The notes below the pieces were generated by a model that was given only the letters and a program-made list of their open reading frames with translations, was not told the DNA's origin and made no database searches. From assembly GCF_051488665.1 (NCBI RefSeq), contig NZ_JBPSEG010000016.1, positions 1 to 56,351 of the forward strand: a DNA stretch of 56,351 bases. The letters are read 5' to 3'. This DNA is from Melioribacter sp051488665 (lineage in GTDB: Bacteria > Bacteroidota > Ignavibacteria > Ignavibacteriales > Melioribacteraceae). Shown here in pieces: positions 43,833 through 52,000 of the stretch. The stretch's first letter is position 1. Every line of letters begins with the position of its first letter. A program made the translations under genes and the position numbers.

Positions 43833-45524
43833 TTACGAATTTATTATCTCGTTTAATTTATTCTTCAGCTCCGCTATCGGCGCAATAATTTTTTCGCCTG
43901 TGCTTCTTATTTTCAATTCCACATTGCCTTGTTTCAAATTCTTCTCGCCAACGATTAATTGAACGGGCATGCCCAGCAAATCTGCGTCGTTGAATTTGAA
44001 TCCTGCGCTGGCGTCGGTTCTGTCGTCGAAGAGCACCTCGTAGTCAGCATCCGACAGTTCTTTGTACAATCGCTCGGAAGTTTCCGACACGGTCTGATTT
44101 TTCATGTTCAGTCCTATTAAATGAATGTCGAAAGGAGCCAGAGGTTTTTTCCAGATTATTCCGCGTTCGTCGTAGTTTTGTTCGAGGAAACAAGCCAGAA
44201 CCCGTTCGACTCCGATGCCGTAACTTCCCATTACAACGGGATGTTCTTTACCGTTTTCGTCCAAATAATTCACGCCTAGCGCCTCGGAATATTTTGTTCC
44301 GAGTTTGAATATATGACCCAGTTCGATGGCTTTGAAGACTTCGAGTGTGGAATTGCATCGAACGCATTTCTCGCCGCTTTCGACCGTACGCAGATCGAAA
44401 TATTCTATTTGGGGAACGTCGCGTTTCAGATCTATGCCTCCGATGTGATAATCGTTTTTATTTGCTCCGCTGTATAAATTATTCGCGTCTTTAAGAAGAT
44501 TATCCGCAATTATTCTGTGTTCAAATCCTACCGGACCGATTGAACCCGCGTCGGCTCCGGTTATATCTTTGAGTTCTTCAGGGTGCGCCGGACGAACGTT
44601 TCCGCCGATCGCCGCCTGAAGTTTCGTCTCGTTAACTTCGTCGTTGCCGAGCATTAAAACCAAAACGGGTTTTCCGTCGCAGATGTAAATTCTCGATTTG
44701 GCGGTTTCGCGCTCGTCGATTTTCAGAAATTCGCACAGTTCGTCGATCGATTTAACGCCGGGCGTATGAATTTCATAAATTTCCTTCGATTCTTCGTGCC
44801 GTTTTGCGGGAGCGGCAATCGATTGAGCCACTTCCACATTTGCAGCGTATCCGCATTTTTCACAATAAGCGACGGTGTCTTCTCCGGCGTCGCTTCTGAC
44901 CATAAATTCTTCGGATTTGCTTCCGCCCATCGCTCCGCTCGACGCGCCGACGACAAAGTATTTGAGTCCGCACCGGTCGAATATTTTTCTGTATGCTTTG
45001 TCGTGCATTTCATACGATTTGTCGAGGTCTTCAAAAGAACGGTCGAGCGAATAGGAATCTTTCATTATAAATTGCCTGCCGCGGATAACTCCGCTGCGGG
45101 GACGGGGCTCGTTACGGAATTTCGTCTGAATCTGATACCATATTTGAGGCAGTTCTTTATAAGACGTTACCGCTCCTTTTGCATGCCATGCAACAATTTC
45201 TTCGTGAGTGGGCGCAAGTACGTACTCTCTGTTTTTAATATGAAACATAATATCGCCGAAAGCTTCAACTCTGCCGGTCTGTTCCCAGATTTCTTTCGGA
45301 TTCAGCGCCGGATAATGGAACTCCTGTCCGCCGATTGCATTCATTTCTTCGCGGATAATGTCCATCACTTTTCTTAGCGCTTTGTAGCCGAGAGGCAGCC
45401 ACGTATAGATTCCGGCGGATAACTGTCTTACAAGTCCCGCGCGTATCATCAAAATATGACTCGGTATAACCGCCTCGGCAGGCGTTTCTTTCAATGTGGG
45501 CAAAAACGATTTGCTGAATTTCAT
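43833..45524 (-). CDS. proS: Prolyl-tRNA synthetase (bacterial type with editing domain)
   Basis: 563 residues; charges tRNA-Pro. Class II motifs: ILMIRAGLVRQLSAGIYTWLPLG, KFRNEPRPRSGVIRGRQFIMKDSYSLD split across motif 2, and motif 3 GSYGIGVERVLACFLEQ. The INS editing domain lies between motifs 2 and 3 (about 225-380, with SIDELCEFLKI and PVLVLMLGNDEVNE), and the anticodon-binding domain is C-terminal (PFDIHLIGLN, VLFDDRTDASAGFKFNDADL). Length and layout are those of the E. coli-type enzyme. Confidence 0.97.
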   Translation of the reverse strand: MKFSKSFLPTLKETPAEAVIPSHILMIRAGLVRQLSAGIYTWLPLGYKALRKVMDIIREEMNAIGGQEFHYPALNPKEIWEQTGRVEAFGDIMFHIKNREYVLAPTHEEIVAWHAKGAVTSYKELPQIWYQIQTKFRNEPRPRSGVIRGRQFIMKDSYSLDRSFEDLDKSYEMHDKAYRKIFDRCGLKYFVVGASSGAMGGSKSEEFMVRSDAGEDTVAYCEKCGYAANVEVAQSIAAPAKRHEESKEIYEIHTPGVKSIDELCEFLKIDERETAKSRIYICDGKPVLVLMLGNDEVNETKLQAAIGGNVRPAHPEELKDITGADAGSIGPVGFEHRIIADNLLKDANNLYSGANKNDYHIGGIDLKRDVPQIEYFDLRTVESGEKCVRCNSTLEVFKAIELGHIFKLGTKYSEALGVNYLDENGKEHPVVMGSYGIGVERVLACFLEQNYDERGIIWKKPLAPFDIHLIGLNMKNQTVSETSERLYKELSDADYEVLFDDRTDASAGFKFNDADLLGMPVQLIVGEKNLKQGNVELKIRSTGEKIIAPIAELKNKLNEIINS

Positions 45525-45753
45525 TTTATTCCGTTCCTTGTGAAAAACTTAAGTGCAAAGATAAAAAATAAATGGAAATTGGAGTTTAATAATTTTTATA
45601 AATCCGTTGATGAAAGAGAGCAAAGAGACTCTATGCGCTGCATTCTTTTATAAGACGGAGGGGACGGTATTTAATCGAGCCGTCGCCAATCGAACCCGTT
45701 TATTTCCTTTTCAATTATTATATTAGTAATAAAATAATTACAGAAAGATTGTT

Positions 45754-46593
45754 ATGAATTTCGATCTGGTAATAAACGACCCGAGGCATTACGATCCGGA
45801 ATATCCTTCTTCGATGATTCCGGTCTCTTTCGAAAGTAAAGGTTCCAGACTGCTGGGGACGTATTTTATTGCGGCAGGCAAAGGACCACATCCGTTAATA
45901 ATGTTGCTTCACGGATTTCCGGGCAACGAAGTCAATTTCGATCTTGCGCATGTATTCCGAAGACAGGGATTTAATGTCCTCGTTTTTCATTACAGAGGCT
46001 GCTGGGGAAGTCAGGGCGATTATTCCTGGGAAAACCTGCCGGACGATCTGGATGCCGCAATAGCTTTCGTCAAATCGAATAAAGACTACGCAAAATTCAG
46101 AACAGATACAAGTAAGATAATACTTGCGGGTCACAGCATGGGAGGATTTGCTTCTCTCTATTATTCGGTTTTTCACGATGAAATTAAAAATGTAGTTTCG
46201 ATGGCGGGATTTAACGCCGGAGCGTTCGGCGAATTATTGAAAATCAATAAGGAAATTTTCGATTACAGCGCGGATAAAATTAAAGATGCGGCTAAGATTG
46301 TAAATAATACAAGCGCCGAAAAATTGCTCAACGAGTTGATTTCCAATGCGGACAAATGGAATTTGTTGAAATATTCGAGCAAGTTATCGCAAAAAAGATT
46401 ATTGATAATAGGCGCAAAATACGACGCTACCGCGCCGCTTGAAATTCATCATCTGCCTTTGATTGCGTCGCTGCAGATGGCGGGCGCCGCAGAACTCGAA
46501 GAAATGACTCTCGATTGCGGACATTCGTTTGCGGACAGAAGAATTGAACTGGCGAGAATAATTTCCAACTGGCTTACTAAAGCGAGGTTTTAA
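45754..46593 (+). CDS. Alpha/beta hydrolase (S9-like fold, cytoplasmic)
   Basis: 279 residues. Oxyanion region LLHGFPGNE, nucleophile elbow GHSMGG with S128, a possible catalytic Asp in GAKYDATAPL and His in DCGHSFADRR give a complete triad. No signal peptide. The substrate is unknown; esterase or acyl-peptidase-like activities fit. It ends 1 bp before the decarboxylase gene, so the two are co-transcribed. Confidence 0.82.
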   Translation: MNFDLVINDPRHYDPEYPSSMIPVSFESKGSRLLGTYFIAAGKGPHPLIMLLHGFPGNEVNFDLAHVFRRQGFNVLVFHYRGCWGSQGDYSWENLPDDLDAAIAFVKSNKDYAKFRTDTSKIILAGHSMGGFASLYYSVFHDEIKNVVSMAGFNAGAFGELLKINKEIFDYSADKIKDAAKIVNNTSAEKLLNELISNADKWNLLKYSSKLSQKRLLIIGAKYDATAPLEIHHLPLIASLQMAGAAELEEMTLDCGHSFADRRIELARIISNWLTKARF

Positions 46594-46594
46594 A

Positions 46595-48037
46595 ATGCCC
46601 AAAAGAATTTCCGATATGACTCCGGAAGAATTTTCCGCCGCCGGCAAACAGGTAATCGAGTGGGCGGAACGTTACTTAAAAAATATTGAAACGTATCGGG
46701 TGCTGCCCGACGTCAAACCGGGAGATATTAAAAAACTAATCCCCGGTTCGCCGCCCGAACAGGGCGAAGAATTTGAAAAAATTCTTGAAGACGTCGATCG
46801 AATTGTTATGCCCGGAATTACGCACTGGCAGCATCCCAAATTCATGGCGTATTTTGCTTCGACGGCAAGCGCGCCCGGAATTCTTGCGGATATCGTAAGT
46901 TCCACATTCAATTCGAACGGCATGGTCTGGAAATCTTCTCCTTCTTTGACCGAAGTGGAAGCCAAGACGCTCGAATGGTATCGTTCGATGCTCGGTTTGC
47001 CCGACAATTTTAAAGGGATAATTTACGATACGGCTTCGATTAGTTCTTTTCACGGTATTGCCGCGGCGCGGGATTATAAATTTCCCGAATCGAGAACGAA
47101 AGGAATGAGTTCGCTGCCGCCTCTCGGATTATACTGTTCAGAACAGGCGCATTCTTCGATAGAAAAAGCCGCAATAGCTCTCGGCGTCGGAATTGAAGGC
47201 GTTCGTAAAATCAAAGTCGATTCCGAATTCAGAATGATTCCGGCGGAACTTGAAAAAGCGATTAATGAAGATATCGGGAAGGGGATTGAGCCTTTTTGCG
47301 TCGTTGCCACAATCGGAACGACTTCGACAACGAGCGTCGATCCGGTCGACGAAATAAGTTCGATTTGCCGTAAGCGCGATTTGTGGCTCCATGTCGACGC
47401 CGCTTATGCCGGTGTAACAGCCATGCTGCCCGAAATGAAGAAGCATTTTAAAGGAATCGAAAACGCCGATTCGATTGTGTCGAATCCTCATAAATGGCTT
47501 TTCGTTCCGATAGACCTGAGCGTGTTTTATACAAAACGTCCCGAAATATTGAAAAGGGCGTTTTCACTTGTGCCGGAATATCTCAAAACCGAAGTCGATG
47601 ACGAAGTTGAAAATCTGATGGATTACGGAATACAGCTGGGCAGACGATTCCGCGCTCTTAAACTCTGGTTCGTAATCAGATATTTCGGCGTCGAAGGATT
47701 GAAGGAAATTTTGAGAAAGCATATTCGTCTGGCTCAATCTTTTGCCGACTGGATAAGAGAGTCGCCCGGATTCGAATTGCTGGCGCCATCTCCGTTCAGT
47801 ACCGTTTGTTTCAGAGCGGTTCCATCCGGCTTAAAAGAAGATGAATTGAATAAATTCAACAAACTTTTACTGGAGAGAATAAATTCCACCGGCGAATTAT
47901 TTCTTACCCACACGGTTTTGAACGACAAATTCACAATACGACTCGTAGTTTCGGGAATCCGTCAGGAAGAAAGGCACGTCGATGAGGCGCGCAATATTAT
48001 CAAGAGGGAATACGAAAGACTTCTAAATAGTCAGTGA
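46595..48037 (+). CDS. PLP-dependent aromatic-L-amino-acid-decarboxylase-like enzyme
   Basis: 480 residues, group II decarboxylase. Family features: ITHWQHPKFMAYFASTASAPGILAD, WKSSPSLTEVE, HSSIEKAA, WLHVDAAYAG (PLP-binding Asp) and NPHKWLFVPID with the Schiff-base lysine K300; the C-terminus has FTIRLVVSG and EERHVDEA. It decarboxylates aromatic or related amino acids to amines such as tryptamine, phenethylamine or tyramine; precise specificity cannot be read from the sequence. It follows the hydrolase by 1 bp and overlaps the end of the convergent DUF971 gene by 7 bp. Confidence 0.88.
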   Translation: MPKRISDMTPEEFSAAGKQVIEWAERYLKNIETYRVLPDVKPGDIKKLIPGSPPEQGEEFEKILEDVDRIVMPGITHWQHPKFMAYFASTASAPGILADIVSSTFNSNGMVWKSSPSLTEVEAKTLEWYRSMLGLPDNFKGIIYDTASISSFHGIAAARDYKFPESRTKGMSSLPPLGLYCSEQAHSSIEKAAIALGVGIEGVRKIKVDSEFRMIPAELEKAINEDIGKGIEPFCVVATIGTTSTTSVDPVDEISSICRKRDLWLHVDAAYAGVTAMLPEMKKHFKGIENADSIVSNPHKWLFVPIDLSVFYTKRPEILKRAFSLVPEYLKTEVDDEVENLMDYGIQLGRRFRALKLWFVIRYFGVEGLKEILRKHIRLAQSFADWIRESPGFELLAPSPFSTVCFRAVPSGLKEDELNKFNKLLLERINSTGELFLTHTVLNDKFTIRLVVSGIRQEERHVDEARNIIKREYERLLNSQ

Positions 48038-48375
48038 TTGTCAAAATCCTGATGCAGATTGTCTTTCAATTCGAGATATTCGCCGAACTTACGCAATACT
48101 TCCCACGAGTAGATACCGTAATCGTATCCGTCTTTCCATTTTAATTGAATTGCGTAATTACCGACAGGCGTAATGCTTTCGATTTCGTACATGCCGGGTT
48201 TTTCCGGTCCTTTGGGAGGAGGAGCGTAATGTTTCCATAAAATCGTTTCGCCTTTATTTCCGGCGTCGGGCGATTCGTCTCTCAAAAATTTCAAAGGGTA
48301 TTTGTAAACTTTTCCGTCGTCCCACTCGATTTCCAGATAATCCTGTTTATGCAGTTCTATTTTTAACGGTCTCAT
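48031..48375 (-). CDS. DUF971 family protein (GBBH-like N-terminal domain)
   Basis: 114 residues from the ATG at 48375 (GGATAAA just upstream); a longer frame to 48486 adds a non-conserved hydrophobic tail and is not preferred. MRPLKIELHKQDYLEIEW, YKYPLKFLRDESPDA, ESITPVGNYAIQLKWKDGYDYGIYSWE match the small DUF971 domain, which also occurs at the N-terminus of gamma-butyrobetaine hydroxylases and near Fe-S assembly proteins. Function is not established. Convergent with the decarboxylase gene. Confidence 0.88.
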   Translation of the reverse strand: MRPLKIELHKQDYLEIEWDDGKVYKYPLKFLRDESPDAGNKGETILWKHYAPPPKGPEKPGMYEIESITPVGNYAIQLKWKDGYDYGIYSWEVLRKFGEYLELKDNLHQDFDNH

Positions 48376-48510
48376 TTTATCCGATATTTGTTTGCAACAA
48401 AAATATATTATTAAATCGAAATATAAAATTGAGGGAGCGATATGCGGATATAAAACCGTCTTTGTTTGGAGTTTGGTAAAAAGCATTATGAAAGATTAAA
48501 CGAATTATAT

Positions 48511-48539
48511 TTGACGTTTCGGGAAAAGTTTGCTATTAT
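48511..48539 (+). promoter_or_regulatory. Sigma70-type promoter before a 38-codon gene
   Basis: TTGACG (48511-48516) and TATTAT (48534-48539) with a 17-bp spacer. Predicted start about 48546, 38 nt before the small ORF's ATG. The match is as good as that of the galactan-block promoter. Confidence 0.65.
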
Positions 48540-48583
48540 TCGCCCGATAGTTATACCCGCTTGGATTGCCGACAGATATTAAA

Positions 48584-48700
48584 ATGAATTACATGGAAAC
48601 AGTATTATTCTTGATAGCGTTGATAATTGCCGTTAAAATTGCAAACGGAATTGTCAAGCCGGGCGAACCGGACCCCTTCCGCGATTACGACAACGATTAA
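48584..48700 (+). CDS. Small single-pass membrane protein, 38 aa
   Basis: Frame ATG 48584 to TAA 48700. The product starts MNYMETVLFLIALIIAV, a clear transmembrane helix, followed by KIANGIVKPGEPDP and an acidic tail FRDYDND. No homologue recognised. It is supported by the strong promoter just upstream and by the cleanly bounded helix plus charged tail; against it are the short length and no clear Shine-Dalgarno. A role beside the CRISPR locus is unproven. Confidence 0.45.
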   Translation: MNYMETVLFLIALIIAVKIANGIVKPGEPDPFRDYDND

Positions 48701-48884
48701 ACATTTCGAGGCTGCTCTCCGGAACCGTTTATTGCCATTTCAATGTAGAACATTGAGTGAACAGACTTATACTTATGGCTGCCAGGAACTGCCGCAATTT
48801 ATGACAATTAAGATTTACTTTTAAAAATGATGTCATTATTTTAACTAATATTATTGAAATGTTAGGGCTAATAAATAGGCGGGA

Positions 48885-48975
48885 AATAAAAATGCCCCCT
48901 GTTAAGTACAAGGGGCAAACTTATGAAGCAAAGCTTCCTACGGAATCATCCTTATTGTGATTTGCTTCGCTGTAA
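48885..48975 (-). ncRNA. Predicted tracrRNA, antisense to the cas9 leader
   Basis: Read on the - strand: an anti-repeat (48970-48954; GCGAAGCAAATCACAAT) that pairs with the first 15 nt of the CRISPR repeat GTTGTGATTTGCTTT, with 13 Watson-Crick pairs flanked by G-U wobbles. Next come a short GGA/TCC hairpin (48951-48942), a GAAGC/GCTTC hairpin (48937-48925), and a GC-rich terminator stem (48917-48893) followed by TTTTTATTT. This order (anti-repeat, nexus hairpins, intrinsic terminator) is the tracrRNA plan. The 5' end and promoter are not seen; they must lie near or in the first codons of cas9. Ends are approximate. Confidence 0.8.
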
Positions 48976-49012
48976 ATATCGTAAAAAATGATTTAAAAAA
49001 ATAGAGGGAACA

Positions 49013-52000
49013 ATGAAAAAAGTATTGGGACTCGATATCGGCACAAATTCAATCGGAGCCGCTTTGCTGAATTTGCCGGAGCATTTTGAGGATTATGGCA
49101 AAGAAGGAAGTATTGAATGGTGTACAAGCAGAATTATTCCAACGGAGGCTGACTATCTTCAGAAATTTGAAGAGGGCGCTCCTGTTGTAACAAAAGCCGC
49201 CGCACGCAGACAAAAAAGAGGAAGCAGAAGATTAAAACACCGTTACAAGTTAAGAAGAACCAAGTTGATTAGGTTATTTAAAATAATGAATTGGCTGCCG
49301 GAAGATTTTCCGCTTGATAATACAAAAAAAATAAAAGAAATAATTAGGGAACAAGGGGCATTTGTCTTTCGAATAAGCGATTATGCCCCGATTTCCGATG
49401 ACAGTTATCGTGAATTTTATAAAAGTTTCGGCTACAAAGAAGAAGAACTAAATGAAATAATTGAAGAAATAAACTACAGATATACGCATAAAGGTAAAAA
49501 GAGAAATAATGATATTAAACTGTTGCCCGAAGATTGGGTCGTGTATTATCTAAGAAAAAAAGGATTGTCAAAAAAACTTACAAAAGATGAAATTGTTAGA
49601 ATACTGTACTTATTTAATCAAAGGAGAGGATTTAAGAGCGGCAGGAAAGACTTGGAGGATTCATCGCTTATCGATCGCTCGGAATTCAAACAAAGATTAA
49701 TTATAGAGGACAAAGGCGACTTTTGTGAATTCAAAGTTAAAGACGAATTTAAAAAAGATAAGTGTGAAATAAAATTTGTTTCGATAACTAAAGTAAGCAG
49801 AATCGAGGAGACGAGCGAAACAGGAAGAAAAGGACTGAAAAAATTTAAGATATATCTCGAAGATAAATCTATTATGCCCTATGAAGTAGAAAGAAAAGAA
49901 AAGCCTCAATGGGAGGGAAACGAATTTGCCTTTATAGTAACGCAGAAAATTGAAAACGGAAAATTTAAGCAAAATACTCCGCAACAACCTACGGAAAACG
50001 ACTGGGCTTTGTGCACTACGGCTCTCGATAATAAAATATCATCCAAGCATCCGGGAGAATTCTTTTTTGACGAACTGGTCAACGCGCACAGAGAAGGCAA
50101 AGATTATAAGATTCGTCAATATCCCGTGTACCGTTGGCGATATGAAAAAGAATTGGAGGCTATCTGGAACAAACAGTGCGAACTCAACGAAGAATTGAGA
50201 AAATTGAATAACAATAAAGACCTGATTAAAAAAATAATTGAGAGCTTTTATCCGACACAGTCAAAGTACAATTTGCATAAAGCTAAAGAACTTATTTCTA
50301 AAGATTTGTTTCATATTATAAGTAAAGATATTATCTATTTCCAAAGGGAATTAAAGTCGCAAAAAAATCTTATTGGAGAATGTCAATATGAAAAAAGAAA
50401 AGGAATAGACGGCGAAACCTACGGATTAAAATGTATTCCTAAATCGTCTCCGGTATTCCAGGAATTTCGCATTTGGCAGGATATTCATAATATAAGATTA
50501 ATAAGAAAAGAATATACGGACGAAAAAGGCAGAAGAGTTCTGGAAGTGGACGAAACAAAATCGTACATAAAAGACAATGTAAAAGAGAAATTGTTTGATT
50601 TGATGAATAATAAAGAAAATGTTACGGAAAAAGACTTGCTGTTGGTCATTAATGAGTGTAACGAATCCAAACCCATAAAGATTGATAGAAAATCTAAAGA
50701 ATATTCGCATTATATAAACCTTTTCAGAAACAGAGATATATTAAAAGGCAACGAGACAAAACATCGTTACAAAAAACTCTTTAAAAACCTAGAATTTGAC
50801 GGGAATTATAAAATAGAAGACGAAACGTTGCTATTCAAGTTGTGGCATGCGGATTATTCGCATGATTTAGCCGATAAAGAAAAAGTAAGAAAAGGCATAT
50901 TGAGTTCCCTCGGATGGTCTTTATCGGATAACAAAGGTAATTACGTCCGAAATGATAATTACGAAACTTTTAAATTATCTTCAGATGAAGCCCAAAAATT
51001 AGCGGAGGCTCTTTCTAAATTACCTGCTTTAAAAAAAGAATACGGTTCATATTCCGCATTGGCAGTTCGTAAAATGTTGATGTTTATGCGTGTCGGCAAA
51101 TACTGGAGTCATCCTCAATCTATTGTTAATCGGCTAAAAGAAGAAAGCGCAAAAGAAGTAAAACTTAAAATAAAAAAAGAGAAGGAAGGATTTTTACATT
51201 CGATAGAGAGCGCGTTGGATACGGCCGATCATATATTAGAAAGATTAAGAACGGTAAATTTTAGCGAAAATAAAATCCAAAGTGTATCCGACGAAGCAAT
51301 CCCGAAACAAATATTAAAAAGTTTTATTAAGAAAAAATCGTTCGAAGAGCTTATTAAGGGTTTGAACACTTATCAGGCGGCTTATTTGTTATACGGCAGA
51401 CATTCGGAAAAAGAAGAAATTCGATGCGACTCTCTAAAAGAATATGGAAAGGCGGTACAAAAAATGCTTAAACCGGGCGAGTTGCGCAATCCTTTGGTAG
51501 AATCGGTAATGCGCGAAACATGTTCGTTGGTAAAAGAAGTGTGGGATAAATACGGTAGGATAGACGAAATTCATGTGGAACTGGGCAGAGAACTAAAAAA
51601 TAATTCTAAACAGCGCGAATTAATAAGCAAAGCGCAAAAAAATAATTTTGACGAAAAATTAAAAGCAAAAAAAATATTAACCGAGCTGCTTAACGAAACA
51701 GCGTTTGAACATTATGACGAAGAAGGCAATAAAATTATTTCGGGATTTACGGTAAAACCGAATCCTGACAATCCGAAAGACATCGAACGCTTCCGTTTGT
51801 GGAAAGACCAGGCTTCTGTTAATGAACAAGACTGGAACGGCAAAGTTAAATCCGAAAAAATACCTACCGAACAACAATTGAAAAAATATATTCTTTGGCT
51901 GAATCAAAATTGTCGTTCTCCTTATACGGGTAAAATAATTCCTCTTAGCAAACTTTTCGACGGAAACGAATATGAAATTGAGCACATTATTCCCCGTTCA

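Larger units (their letters stand above)
48487..49012. other. Intergenic region before cas9
   Basis: 526 bp. It holds a consensus promoter (48511-48539), a 38-codon membrane-protein frame (48584-48700), a small TCAATG/CATTGA inverted repeat (about 48738-48754) and the predicted - strand tracrRNA (48885-48975). The stretch 48701-48884 shows no gene; a cas9 promoter should lie here or nearer, but none stands out. Confidence 0.75.
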
